A stretch of DNA of 64,000 nt from Xanthomonas sp. AM6 (lineage in GTDB: Bacteria; Pseudomonadota; Gammaproteobacteria; Xanthomonadales; Xanthomonadaceae): NCBI RefSeq assembly GCF_025665335.1, contig NZ_CP106869.1:1142501-1206500 (forward strand), given 5' to 3'. Each line of letters opens with the position of its first letter. Position 1 is the first letter of the stretch. Shown one piece after another: positions 18,113 to 26,945 of the stretch. Both the position numbers and the translations under genes were made by a program. The notes below the pieces were generated by a model, which was not told where the DNA came from, searched no databases, and saw only the letters and a list, made by a program, of their open reading frames with translations.

Positions 18113-19579
18113 ATGATCGAACGCCAGCGCCGCACCAAGATCCTCGCCACCCTCGGCCCGGCGACCGATCCTCCCGGCGTGCTCGAGGACCTGTTCCGCG
18201 CCGGCGTCAACGTCGTGCGCCTGAACTTCTCCCATGGCGATCCGTCCGGCCAGGCCAAGCGCGCCGCCGAAGTGCGCGCCGCCGCGCAGCGCGTGGGCAG
18301 CGAAGTGGGCATCCTCGCCGACCTGCCGGGCCCGAAGATCCGCATCGAGCGCTTCGCCAGCGGCAAGGTGTCGCTGAAGGCCGGCGCGCGCTTCGACCTG
18401 GTCGCCGACGCCAATGCGCCGGCCGGCGACGAGAACCAGGTCGGCGTCAGCTACCTGGGCCTGCCCAACGACGTCAAGCCGGGCGACGTGCTGCTGCTCG
18501 ACGACGGCCTGCTGCAGCTGCAGGTGGTCGAGGTGCAGGGCGAGCGCATCGTCAACACCGTGCTCAACGACGGCGTGCTGTCCGACCGCAAGGGCCTGAA
18601 CAAGCAGGGCGGCGGCCTGTCGCTGGGCGCGCTGACCGAGCGCGACAAGGAATTGATCGGCATCGTCGCCAAGATCGGCGTGGATTTCATCGCGGTGTCG
18701 TTCTGCCGCAACGCGCAGGACATGCACGACGCGCGCCGCATCGCCGAGCAGCACGGCTGCTACGCCGCGCTGGTGTCCAAGATCGAGCGCACCGAGGCGA
18801 TCGAGAACCTGACCGAGATCGTCGAGGCCAGCGACGTGGTGATGGTCGCGCGCGGCGACCTGGGCGTGGAGATCGGCGACGCCGAGCTGCCCGGCCTGCA
18901 GAAGAAGATCATTCGCGAGTCGCTGGCGCAGAACAAGGTGGTAATCACCGCCACGCAGATGCTGCAGTCGATGGTCGAGAACCCGATCCCGACCCGCGCC
19001 GAAGTGCTGGACGTGGCCAACGCGGTGATCGACGGCACCGACGCGGTGATGCTGTCGGCCGAGACCGCCGCCGGCGCCTATCCGGTCAAGGCGGTGCAGG
19101 CGATGGCGCGCATCTGCCTGGGCGCCGAGCGCCAGTTCGAGATGGACACCGACTTCGAGGCCGCGCAGCGCAACCTCGAGCGCGCCGACCAGGCGATCGC
19201 CATGGCGACGATGTTCCTGTCCGAGCACATCGGCCTGAGCGGCGTGGTCACCCTGACCGAATCCGGCGGCACCCCGCGCTTCCTGTCGCGGTTCCGCTCG
19301 AAGATGCCGATCTACGCGTTCACCCGCCACGACGGCGCGCGCCGCGGCATGGCGATGATGCGCGGCGTGTTCCCGATCAACTTCGACAGCCGCGGCCTGA
19401 CCCCGCGCGAAGCGGCGCGCGCGGCGATCCGCCTGCTGGTCGAGGCCGAGCGCATGGGCCCCGGCGACCGCGTGGTGTTCACCAGCGGCGAGCACATGGA
19501 AACCCACGGCGCGACCAACACGCTGCGCCTGCTCGAGGTCGGCCCCGACGGCCGCGCCAGCGGCCTGGGCGACCTGTAG
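18113..19579 (+). CDS. pyk: Pyruvate kinase
   Basis: Converts phosphoenolpyruvate and ADP to pyruvate and ATP. 488 residues, normal length. Sites seen are KILATLGPATD, VVRLNFSHGD, DLPGPKIRI, the Lys/Glu active-site stretch LVSKIERTEAIENL, the signature MVARGDLGVEIG, and TATQMLQSM with the DGTDAVMLSAETA element. The ATG at 18113 starts at the family's usual position, a few residues before TKILATLGP. It is followed by a strong terminator, and aldolase has its own upstream region. Confidence 0.98.
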   Translation: MIERQRRTKILATLGPATDPPGVLEDLFRAGVNVVRLNFSHGDPSGQAKRAAEVRAAAQRVGSEVGILADLPGPKIRIERFASGKVSLKAGARFDLVADANAPAGDENQVGVSYLGLPNDVKPGDVLLLDDGLLQLQVVEVQGERIVNTVLNDGVLSDRKGLNKQGGGLSLGALTERDKELIGIVAKIGVDFIAVSFCRNAQDMHDARRIAEQHGCYAALVSKIERTEAIENLTEIVEASDVVMVARGDLGVEIGDAELPGLQKKIIRESLAQNKVVITATQMLQSMVENPIPTRAEVLDVANAVIDGTDAVMLSAETAAGAYPVKAVQAMARICLGAERQFEMDTDFEAAQRNLERADQAIAMATMFLSEHIGLSGVVTLTESGGTPRFLSRFRSKMPIYAFTRHDGARRGMAMMRGVFPINFDSRGLTPREAARAAIRLLVEAERMGPGDRVVFTSGEHMETHGATNTLRLLEVGPDGRASGLGDL

Positions 19580-19606
19580 CCGAAGCAGGGTCGTCCGCGA
19601 CCCAGG

Positions 19607-19641
19607 ACCGCGCGATGCCCGGCGTCGCGCGGTTTTTTTTT
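19607..19641 (+). terminator. Rho-independent terminator after pyk
   Basis: ACCGCGCGA (19607-19615) and TCGCGCGGT (19625-19633) form a 9-bp perfect stem followed by nine T residues (19633-19641). Confidence 0.92.
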
Positions 19642-19961
19642 GCCTGCCGTGCGGCGTGCGGTGCCGCGCACGCGCCACGTCGCCGAGATGCGTGAGGCCG
19701 CAATTGCAACCGCAACGCGCCACACGCTGATGGCGTTCCGCGACGCCGCCGAAGCGGCGACGCCAGCGACATCGGGGCCGCGCCCGTCGGCGGTGCTGCA
19801 CAACACCGCGGACAGCGCAGCGCTTCCTGTCACGGTACGGCAATGCACGCACGCTCGCGCAGCGTGTCTGGCCGATGGAAACGGTTGCAGGCATTCCGTG
19901 AAGGAATGGGCGGCGTTTGCCGCGATATACTTCGGGTTTCCCCCCGTGCCATAGGAATTCC
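19642..19961. other. Intergenic region upstream of aldolase
   Basis: No convincing gene. It holds a TATACT -10-like hexamer (19926-19931), 30 bp ahead of the aldolase ATG, without a clear -35 partner. There is also a small ATTCC-GTGAA-GGAAT dyad at 19893-19907, whose meaning is unknown. Confidence 0.4.
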
Positions 19962-20966
19962 ATGAGCATCGAACAGCTTGCCGAAACCGCACAGGCGATG
20001 GTCGCCCCGGGCAAGGGCATCATCGCGATCGACGAATCCACCAGCACGATCGCCAAGCGCTTCGCCGGCGTCGGCATCGAGAATGTCGAAGAGAACCGCC
20101 GCGCGTATCGCGAGCTGCTGCTGACCACGCCCAAGCTGAGCGAGCACATCTCCGGGGCGATCCTGTACGACGAGACCATCCGCCAGAAGACCAAGGACGG
20201 CGTGCCGTTCCCGAAGTACATGGCCGAGCACGGCATCATCCCCGGGATCAAGGTCGACAAGGGCACGCATCCGCTGGCCGGCATGCCCGGCGAGCTGATC
20301 ACCGAAGGCCTGGACGGCCTGCGCGCGCGCCTGGAGGAGTACTACAAGCTCGGCGCGCGCTTCGCCAAGTGGCGCGCGGTGATCACCATCGGCGAGGATA
20401 TCCCGTCGGGCGTGTGCATCGAGACCAACGCGCATGCGCTGGCGCGCTACGCGGCGCTGTGCCAGGAACAGGGCCTGGTGCCGATGGTGGAGCCGGAAGT
20501 GCTGATGGACGGCAACCACGACATCGAGACCTGCTACGAGGTCACCGAAGCCACGCTGCGTTCGCTGTTCGGCGCGCTGTACGAGCAGAACGTGGTGCTG
20601 GAAGGCACCATCCTGAAGGCCTCGATGGTCATCGCCGGCAAGGACTGCGACGAGCAGGCCAGCGTCGAGGAAGTGGCCGAGTCCACCGTGATGTGCCTGA
20701 AGAGCACCGTGCCGGCGATCCTGCCGGGCATCGTGTTCCTGTCCGGCGGGCAGACCGACGAGCAGTCCACCGCGCACCTGAACGCGATGAACCAGCTCGG
20801 CACGCTGCCGTGGCCGCTGAGCTTCTCCTACGGCCGCGCGATGCAGCAGGCCGCGCTGAAGCTGTGGGCGCAGGACATGAAGGGCAACTTCGCCAAGGCG
20901 CAGCAGGTGGTCTACGAGCGCGCCAAGGAAAACGGCCTGGCCGCGCTGGGCAAGTGGCAGGATTGA
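19962..20966 (+). CDS. Class I fructose-bisphosphate aldolase
   Basis: Cleaves fructose 1,6-bisphosphate to dihydroxyacetone phosphate and glyceraldehyde 3-phosphate. 334 residues, metal-independent class I type. The N-terminal GKGIIAIDESTSTIAKRF and the Schiff-base Lys219 in LEGTILKASMV identify it. GIVFLSGGQTDEQSTAHLNA is the conserved C-terminal substrate loop. It is homologous to the eukaryotic-type aldolase rather than the FbaA class II enzyme. It closes the glycolytic block and has its own promoter region and terminator. Confidence 0.97.
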   Translation: MSIEQLAETAQAMVAPGKGIIAIDESTSTIAKRFAGVGIENVEENRRAYRELLLTTPKLSEHISGAILYDETIRQKTKDGVPFPKYMAEHGIIPGIKVDKGTHPLAGMPGELITEGLDGLRARLEEYYKLGARFAKWRAVITIGEDIPSGVCIETNAHALARYAALCQEQGLVPMVEPEVLMDGNHDIETCYEVTEATLRSLFGALYEQNVVLEGTILKASMVIAGKDCDEQASVEEVAESTVMCLKSTVPAILPGIVFLSGGQTDEQSTAHLNAMNQLGTLPWPLSFSYGRAMQQAALKLWAQDMKGNFAKAQQVVYERAKENGLAALGKWQD

Positions 20967-20993
20967 GGTCGGACCTGCCGTTGGAGTGAGCGA

Positions 20994-21022
20994 GAACGCC
21001 GGCAGATGCCGGCGTTCTTCGT
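20994..21022. terminator. Hairpin terminator between aldolase and LysR gene
   Basis: GAACGCCGGC-AGAT-GCCGGCGTTC is a perfect 10-bp stem with a 4-nt loop, followed by TTCGTT. The T-tract is short, but the position, 27 bp after the aldolase stop and between convergent genes, fits a terminator. Confidence 0.75.
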
Positions 21023-21092
21023 TATGCGGCGTCCGCCGCGTTCCGCTTGCCGCCGGTGCGGTCGACCCTGTCCACCCTCTGGGCGCATCCGC

Positions 21093-21992
21093 TCAACCTG
21101 CCGTGCACAGCCGCTGGACGAGGTAGTCGACGAAGCACCGGACCCGCGCCGGCGTATGCGCCCCGCCGACGAACACCGCGTGGATCTCCTCGCCGTCGCC
21201 CGGGTTGAACTCCTGCAGGAGCGCCACGAGCTGGCCGGCCTGGATCGCGTCTTCCGCCGTCTCGGCGCAGACCCGCGCGATGCCGAGGCCTTCGATGGCG
21301 AGCTGGCGTTGCGTCTCGCCATTGTTGGTTTCCACGCTGCCCTTGATCGGCAACGCGTAGTCGCGTCCTTCCTTGCGGAACGGCCAGGTCGGGGCGGCGC
21401 GCTTGTAGTTGAAGCCGATGCAGTCGTGCTCGTGCAGATCCTCCGGGACGACCGGCGTGCCTCGGCGCGCGAGGTACCCGGGCGAGGCCACGATCACCTT
21501 GTGGGTCTGGCCGAGCTTGCGCGCGGTCAACGGGCTGTCGGGGAGCGGGCCCAGCCGCACCGCCACGTCCGCCTGGCCCGCGGCGATGTCGACGACGGCA
21601 TCGGTGGAGATCACCTCGAGCAGGATGCCGGGGTGGCTGTGGAGGAAGTCGCCCAGAAGCGGCACCACGAACATCCGCCCGTACGTGAGCGACAGGCTCA
21701 CGCGCAGGCGTCCCTTGGGCGAACTCTGATCGGCGATCAACTGCTCGGTTTCGCGCAGGTCCGCCAGGATCCGCCGTGCGGACGACAGGTAGGTCGCGCC
21801 TTCCGGCGTCAACGTCAGCGAGCGCGTCGTCCGCAGCAGCAGGCGCACGCCGAGGCGGGCCTCGATCCGGTCGACGACCCGGGCGATGGACGACGGCGCC
21901 AGTTTCAGCCGTCGTCCCGCCGCCGAGAAACTGCCGGCCTCGGCCGCCAGGGTGAAGATTTCAAGTTCGCCAGCGATGTCCATGTGGGGCAC
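21093..21992 (-). CDS. LysR-family transcriptional regulator
   Basis: 299 residues. The N-terminal winged HTH (ELEIFTLAAEAGSFSAAGRR, then LKLAPSSIARVVDRIEARLG) and the effector-binding domain (RLRVSLSLTYGRMFVVPLL onward) are typical of the CrgA/AaeR-like subgroup. The start may be the ATG at 21992 or the one three codons in at 21983; the latter is closer to the family. It is divergent from an epoxide hydrolase and an alpha/beta hydrolase and probably controls them. A TGCG-AAAAA-CGCA dyad just upstream of its start is a possible binding site. Effector unknown. Confidence 0.92.
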   Translation of the reverse strand: MPHMDIAGELEIFTLAAEAGSFSAAGRRLKLAPSSIARVVDRIEARLGVRLLLRTTRSLTLTPEGATYLSSARRILADLRETEQLIADQSSPKGRLRVSLSLTYGRMFVVPLLGDFLHSHPGILLEVISTDAVVDIAAGQADVAVRLGPLPDSPLTARKLGQTHKVIVASPGYLARRGTPVVPEDLHEHDCIGFNYKRAAPTWPFRKEGRDYALPIKGSVETNNGETQRQLAIEGLGIARVCAETAEDAIQAGQLVALLQEFNPGDGEEIHAVFVGGAHTPARVRCFVDYLVQRLCTAG

Positions 21993-21995
21993 TTG

Positions 21996-22008
21996 TGCGA
22001 AAAACGCA
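21996..22008. promoter_or_regulatory. Possible LysR binding dyad
   Basis: TGCGAAAAACGCA is a perfect 4-5-4 dyad directly ahead of the LysR start and 145 bp from the epoxide hydrolase. LysR sites often follow T-N11-A, and this dyad is exactly 13 nt long with T and A at its ends. No functional evidence. Confidence 0.4.
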
Positions 22009-22152
22009 AAGGATTTTACGGCGATTCCAGTATAGACACGGCAAGCGGTCGATCCCTATCGTTGCGTCGGTCGAAGGACTCGGGTTCCAGCTCAACGAGC
22101 GCACCGATCGCCCGGAGTGGCGGTCAACGCCAAGCGACGCGAGGTAACGCAG

Positions 22153-23289
22153 ATGGTCTCGCTCTACACGATCGACATTCCCGACGCGCGGCTCGCCGCC
22201 ATCCGGGCAAAAGTGGAAGCCTACGACTGGGATCAGCTCGCCGATGCCGGCGGATGGAGCGCAGGCGTCGGGATCGACGACCTCAGGCGGCTCGTCGCCT
22301 ACTGGCGGGACCGCTACGACTGGCGGGCGGTCGAACGGCGCCTCAACCAGCTGCCCAACTTCACCACCGAGGTGGAGGGCGAGCGCCTGCATTTCGTGCA
22401 TCTGCGGGGCGACGGATCCAAGCCGCCGCTGCTGCTCCTGCATGGCTGGCCGGGCTCGTATCTCGAATTCGAGCGGCTGCTTGCGCCGCTGGTGGCCGAC
22501 GGGCACGACGTCGTAGTGCCGTCGCTCCCGGGCTTCGCGTTCTCCACGCCGATCACCGGCGTCATCGGGCCACGCCGCGCCGCCGAACTCATGCACGCGC
22601 TGATGGCCCAGCTGTTCGGCCAGGCGCGCTACATCGTCCAGGGCGGCGACTGGGGCGCGCACATCGCCAGCTGGATGGCCTTCCTGCGGCCGGACGCGCT
22701 GCTCGGCTTCCACATCAACATGGTGAGCATCTTCGCCAGCGATGCCGCTGCCACCACCGCGCAGGAGAAGGATCTGATCGCCCGCCGCGACGCGATCCTC
22801 GATCTGGAGACCGGCTACTCGCACCAGCAGCGCACGCGGCCGCAGACATTGGGCGTGGCGATGGCCGACAGCCCGGTCGGCGTGGCGGCCTGGATACTCG
22901 AGAAGATCGGCAAGTGGGCCGATCTTCCGACCAGCGCCGATGGCCGGCCGGACATCTGGAGCAAGTTTTCGGAGGAGGAACTGCTCACCAACATCATGCT
23001 GTACGTCGCCCCCGCGGCCGCCGTCACCTCGACCTGGATCTATCTCGGCCAGCGGCTGGAAGGCTCGGACCTCTTTCCACCCGGCACGCGCATCGCGGTG
23101 CCCGCCGGCGTGGCGGCCTTTCCCGATCCGGTGTTTCTGCCGACACCGCGCACCTTCGCCGAGAAGACGTACTCCATCGTGCATTGGAGCCGGATGCGCG
23201 AAGGCGGCCACTTCGCCGCCTGGGAGGCGCCGCAGCGGATGCTCGACGACCTGCGCGCCTTCGTCGCCACGGTCCTGGTGCGCTCCTGA
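22153..23289 (+). CDS. Epoxide hydrolase, EHN-type alpha/beta hydrolase
   Basis: 378 residues. The N-terminal EHN domain (about residues 8-110) is typical of microsomal-type epoxide hydrolases. The oxyanion motif is HGWPGS at 97-102, the nucleophile Asp166 lies in GGDWGAH, and the C-terminal catalytic His is in EGGHFAAWEAP. A Tyr/Lys-rich cap lies between. The ATG at 22153 has GAGGTAAC a few bases upstream, which decides against an in-frame GTG at 22117. The enzyme opens epoxides to diols. It faces a LysR regulator and is followed by a second alpha/beta hydrolase, suggesting a small detoxification or carbon-use unit. Confidence 0.93.
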   Translation: MVSLYTIDIPDARLAAIRAKVEAYDWDQLADAGGWSAGVGIDDLRRLVAYWRDRYDWRAVERRLNQLPNFTTEVEGERLHFVHLRGDGSKPPLLLLHGWPGSYLEFERLLAPLVADGHDVVVPSLPGFAFSTPITGVIGPRRAAELMHALMAQLFGQARYIVQGGDWGAHIASWMAFLRPDALLGFHINMVSIFASDAAATTAQEKDLIARRDAILDLETGYSHQQRTRPQTLGVAMADSPVGVAAWILEKIGKWADLPTSADGRPDIWSKFSEEELLTNIMLYVAPAAAVTSTWIYLGQRLEGSDLFPPGTRIAVPAGVAAFPDPVFLPTPRTFAEKTYSIVHWSRMREGGHFAAWEAPQRMLDDLRAFVATVLVRS

Positions 23290-23508
23290 GGAGCGAGGCC
23301 CGCTGTCCAGGCGTCGCGCGGGGCCTGCGGTGTTGCGCGGGCTCGGCGGCATCGGCATGGCGTGCCTGGATGAGCGCGACTTTCTTCGCCCGCTGCGGCA
23401 CGCCGCGTTCCCGCAGCGGTTCCACGACAACGCCGACCCGGACGTCCCGCCGCGATGCAGAGCGCCGCGCCGGATACCGGGACGGACGTCTTCCACGAGG
23501 TGAATCGT

Positions 23509-24405
23509 ATGAACGAACAGATGGCAAGCGTCGAGACCGATACCCTGCGGATCGCCTATGTCGAGCATGGCCCCGCCGAGGGGTGGCCGGTGATCCTGTC
23601 CCACGGCTTTCCCTACGACATCCGCGCCTTCGACGAGGTGGCCGCGGTTCTGGCCGGCGCGGGCGCGCGGGTGGTCGTTCCCTACACGCGCGGGTTCGGC
23701 CCGACCCGCTTCGTTTCCGATGCCGTCATGCGCAGCGGCCAGCAAGCCGCGCGTGGCCGCGACATCGTCCAGCTTGCCGACGCGCTCGGCCTGGAGCGCC
23801 CGATCCTGGCCGGTTTCGATTGGGGCGGCAACGCGTCCTGTGCAGCGGCGGCGCTATGGCCCGAACGCATCGGCGGCCTGGTCTCCTATGCCGGCTACGA
23901 CATCATCGACGTGCAGGCGCAACAGCTTGCGGCCGTGCCGTCGCTCGAGCGCGTGTGCTGGTATCAGCATCTTTTCCAGAGCGAACGCGGGCGCCAATGC
24001 CTGGCCGAACATCGTCGCGCGCTGTGCCGCCTGCTGTGGGAGGAGTGGTCGCCCGGCTGGCAGTTCGACGACGCGACCTTCGAACGGACGGCGAACTCGT
24101 TCGACAATCCGGACTTCGTCGACGTGGTGATCCATGCCTATCGCCACGCCTTCGGCCGGGATCCCGGGGACCCGGCGTTGCAGCCGCTCGAAGCCCGCTT
24201 GGCCGGTCGACCCGCGATCACGGTTCCGGCCGTGACGCTCGACGGCACGATCGATCCGCTCAAGCCGGGAGGGACCGCGGGCCACGCCCGCATGTTCGTC
24301 GGCTTGCATGAGCACCGCGCCTTCCACACCGGGCACAACCTGCCGCAGCAGCAACCACAGGCTTTCGCCGATGCGGTGTTGAAAGTCCACGAGTGGCTCG
24401 GCTGA
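23509..24405 (+). CDS. Alpha/beta hydrolase (epoxide hydrolase/haloalkane dehalogenase-like)
   Basis: 298 residues from ATG 23509, which has GAGGTGAA just upstream. The oxyanion segment is LSHGFPYD, the nucleophile Asp104 lies in AGFDWGGNAS, and the catalytic His is in FHTGHNLPQQQPQAF near the C-terminus. An Asp nucleophile rather than Ser points to epoxide hydrolase or dehalogenase chemistry. It follows the EHN epoxide hydrolase after 219 bp. The gap shows no clear gene, although one reading frame there has protein-like composition. The substrate is not known. Confidence 0.9.
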   Translation: MNEQMASVETDTLRIAYVEHGPAEGWPVILSHGFPYDIRAFDEVAAVLAGAGARVVVPYTRGFGPTRFVSDAVMRSGQQAARGRDIVQLADALGLERPILAGFDWGGNASCAAAALWPERIGGLVSYAGYDIIDVQAQQLAAVPSLERVCWYQHLFQSERGRQCLAEHRRALCRLLWEEWSPGWQFDDATFERTANSFDNPDFVDVVIHAYRHAFGRDPGDPALQPLEARLAGRPAITVPAVTLDGTIDPLKPGGTAGHARMFVGLHEHRAFHTGHNLPQQQPQAFADAVLKVHEWLG

Positions 24406-24576
24406 CGCCCAGCGGCGCCGTGCGTCGTCAGCGCGCCGTTCTGCGGCCTGCATGCCGCGCATCGAAGAGATGCCCCGGCTCGGCAAACCCGCAGGATGCG
24501 GCAGGCGGCGCAAGCGAAGGAACGCGGAGGGCCGCAGGCGATCGCGGCAATCTGCGCCAGCCGCGCGCAGCGCGGC

Positions 24577-25116
24577 TCAGGCGACCTGCAGCTGGCTCTG
24601 CATCAGCGCCTGCTGGTAGGCCTTGTAGGTGGCCTCGTTGTAGGCCACCAGGATCACCCGCTTGGGCACCGCATGCGCGCGCTGCCAGGCGGTGGTCTCG
24701 GCCACGGCGATGCGCGCGGCCTGGTGCAGCGGGTAGCCGTAGACGCCGCAGCTGATCGCCGGGAACGCGACCGAGTGCAGGCCCATCTGTTCGGCCAGGC
24801 GCAGCGAGCGCCAATAGCAGTTGGCCAGCAGCGCCGGCTCGTCGTGGGCGCCGTCGCGCCACACCGGGCCCACGGTATGCAGCACGTGGCGGGCCTTGAG
24901 CCGGTAGCCGGCGGTGGCGCGCACTTCGCCGACCGGGCAGCGCACGCCCGGCTTCAGTTCCGGCAGGCGCTGGCATTCCTCCAGCAACGCCGGGCCGGCG
25001 GCGCGATGGATCGCCCCGTCCACGCCGCCGCCGCCGAGCAGGGTTTCGTTTGCCGCGTTGACGATGGCGTCCACGTCCAGTTCGGTGATGTCGCCTTGCC
25101 AGATTTCTATCTTCAT
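24577..25116 (-). CDS. Macro-domain protein, probable O-acetyl-ADP-ribose deacetylase
   Basis: 179 residues made of a single macro domain of the YmdB/MacroD type. Signatures seen are IWQGDITELDVDAIVNAANE, LLGGGGVDGAIHRAAGP (the glycine-rich loop with catalytic Asp), the RLKARHVLHTVGP strand, and PAISCGVYGYP. These enzymes bind ADP-ribose and remove mono-ADP-ribose or acetyl groups. The ATG at 25116 is the family start; the frame stays open upstream but is not conserved in character. It is divergent from an L7/L12-like membrane protein, with 125 bp between the starts. Confidence 0.95.
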   Translation of the reverse strand: MKIEIWQGDITELDVDAIVNAANETLLGGGGVDGAIHRAAGPALLEECQRLPELKPGVRCPVGEVRATAGYRLKARHVLHTVGPVWRDGAHDEPALLANCYWRSLRLAEQMGLHSVAFPAISCGVYGYPLHQAARIAVAETTAWQRAHAVPKRVILVAYNEATYKAYQQALMQSQLQVA

Positions 25117-25241
25117 GACGCGATCTTTATGGGATTCCAATGATGGAAACGTGATGAACCCGGCAACCGGGCCAGCGCGGTGCAACGGTGGCTTAACCGA
25201 CGAACGGCAAGACTGCAGCCTCCCCATCTCAGCGCCTGCGA

Positions 25242-25727
25242 ATGAACCGCATCCAACCCTCACCCGCCATTGCCGAGGCCCTGGCGCGTGGCGAAATCAT
25301 CAAGGCAATCAAGCTGTTGCGTGATCAGAGCGGCATGGACCTGCGCAGCGCCAAGCAACAGGTGGACGCGTGGCTGCAGGCCGGGGCGGCGCAGACGGTG
25401 ACCGAGATGCTGAACCGGCATGCCGGTGGTACGCCGCCGCAGGCCGCCGCATCGACGGGGGCGGAGGCCGATCGGTTGCCGCCGGCCGCGCTGCTGGCGC
25501 TGGGCCAAGGGCAGTTGCTGCAGGCGATCAAGCTGACCCGCGAGCAGCATCCGGGCATGGGCCTGCGCGAAGCCAAGGAACTGGTCGAGCGCTACCGCGA
25601 CCGCAACGCGCCGCGTGCGGGGACGCCGCCGACCGTGGCCGGCGGCGATCGCCAGGGCGCATGGCTGTGGGCCATGCTGGTCCTGCTGCTGGCGGCTGCG
25701 GTAGGGTTCTGGGTGCTGCGCGGTTAG
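25242..25727 (+). CDS. Membrane protein with two ribosomal L7/L12 C-terminal-like repeats
   Basis: 161 residues. Two related segments, IAEALARGEIIKAIKLLRDQ (residues 10-29, continuing to DLRSAKQQV) and LLALGQGQLLQAIKLTREQH (about 84-103, continuing to GLREAKELV), both match the alpha-alpha pattern of the L7/L12 C-terminal domain ('KIxAIKxLRExxGLGLKEAKxxV'). A single C-terminal membrane helix follows (WLWAMLVLLLAAAVGFWVL) with almost no tail, as in tail-anchored proteins. The ribosomal protein's factor-binding role need not apply; related domains occur in proteins of unknown function. It is divergent from the macro-domain gene. Confidence 0.75.
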   Translation: MNRIQPSPAIAEALARGEIIKAIKLLRDQSGMDLRSAKQQVDAWLQAGAAQTVTEMLNRHAGGTPPQAAASTGAEADRLPPAALLALGQGQLLQAIKLTREQHPGMGLREAKELVERYRDRNAPRAGTPPTVAGGDRQGAWLWAMLVLLLAAAVGFWVLRG

Positions 25728-25929
25728 CGCGCTTTCCCCCGGCTGTGGGCGGTGCGGGGCGACGGCGGGTGGCCTCGGGCCATCGGGCGCGGACGGCGCT
25801 AGCGGCCAGCCCCGCCGCGACTGACGGGGCCGGCGCAATGCGGTGTCTGGATCATGTCCCTCGGCCAGAGGCGAAAGCGGTTGCGATCCCTCGCGGCCTC
25901 GCGGCGCACCCGTTCGCCATGCCGTCAGG

Positions 25930-26457
25930 CTACAGCCAGCGCCTCACCTGCGCGCAATAGCGGTCGTAGGCGCCGCCGAAGCGCTCGCGCAGGCGCGCCT
26001 CCTCGAACGGGATCACCACCCGCTGCAGCGCCAGCAGCGGCATCGGCAGCAACAGCAGCGCCCACGGCCAGCCGATCTGCACGCACAGGCCGACGTAGCT
26101 CAGCACCAGGCTCACGTACATCGGGTTGCGCGTGTAGCGGTACGGGCCGCGCAGCACCAGGCTGGACGGCGCACGCTCGGGCAGGATCGTGGTGCGGCGC
26201 TGCGCGAACAGCACGAAGCAGGCCAGCGCCAACAGCAAGCCGGCGCCAGCGACGGCGCCGCCGGCGATCTGTATCCACGCCAGTGCGCGGCCCTGCGGCA
26301 ATGGCAGGGCGAGCATGCGTTGCAGCCAGGCGCCGAGCAGCAGCGCGACGAAGAAATGCGCCGGCGAGGTCGCGCGCACTAGCAGCGGCACGTGCGCAGA
26401 TCGGCAGTCGTCCCGCCCCGAAACTCGATTGCTCAACGCTCCCTCCCCAGTCGCCAT
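25930..26457 (-). CDS. Isoprenylcysteine carboxyl methyltransferase-like membrane protein
   Basis: 175 residues with four hydrophobic segments. The family signature is LRGPYRYTRNPMYVSLVLSY (about residues 106-125), where RNPMY binds SAM. It ends in an E-rich helix, EEARLRERFGGAYDRYCAQV, typical of bacterial ICMT/phospholipid methyltransferase (PEMT) proteins. Bacterial members methylate lipids or small acids; substrate here is unknown. It has no operon partner: the nearest gene upstream is on the other strand. Confidence 0.85.
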   Translation of the reverse strand: MATGEGALSNRVSGRDDCRSAHVPLLVRATSPAHFFVALLLGAWLQRMLALPLPQGRALAWIQIAGGAVAGAGLLLALACFVLFAQRRTTILPERAPSSLVLRGPYRYTRNPMYVSLVLSYVGLCVQIGWPWALLLLPMPLLALQRVVIPFEEARLRERFGGAYDRYCAQVRRWL

Positions 26458-26945
26458 GCTCCCAGCGCGGCTACTTTACCGTGCCGTCGCCTGCAGGCGT
26501 CAAGGCGGAGGTGCCTGGGAAAAAGCGGCGAAAGCTATACTGCTCGGCTCGAACAGCGAAGCATGGTGTCCTAGGAAGCGGCATGAGCGGATTGACGGAT
26601 TTCCATCTTTCCTGGGCGGCGCGAGAGGGGAGCGGAACAGCTATCCGCATGGGTGGAGGCGGGTGCGGAGGATTTCGGCAAGGATCTTTACGGCGAGGAC
26701 GTCGCAGGATTCTCTGGAAAACAAAATGGTGGCGGTTGGATCGCTGCCAGGCTGGGAAACGGCTACGCAGCTGCAATGCGCGCACGTCGCGCTTGCCGCT
26801 GCCGTCGCCAAGGCAGGTCGATGGCGCCTTCGGCGCAAACCCCGCTACCCTAGGCGGCCCGCCCGATGCCGGCATTCGCCAGGCACCGGCGCAGCGCACG
26901 CGCTGCCGACGCGCCCCGCATTCCCTTCCTTGCCCGTCCCGATCC
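26458..26945. other. Intergenic region, no clear gene
   Basis: The 488-bp gap between the divergent ICMT-like gene and the nucleoside hydrolase is less GC-rich and less codon-biased than its surroundings. A stretch at 26605-26800 has somewhat protein-like composition in one frame (GAEDFGKDLYGEDVAGFSGK), but no start, domain or partner is convincing. It could be the remnant of a decayed gene. Confidence 0.35.

Noticed and set aside
26605-26853. Small gene or transposase remnant in the gap before the nucleoside hydrolase
   Set aside because: One frame has protein-like composition, but there is no good start, ribosome binding site or family match.
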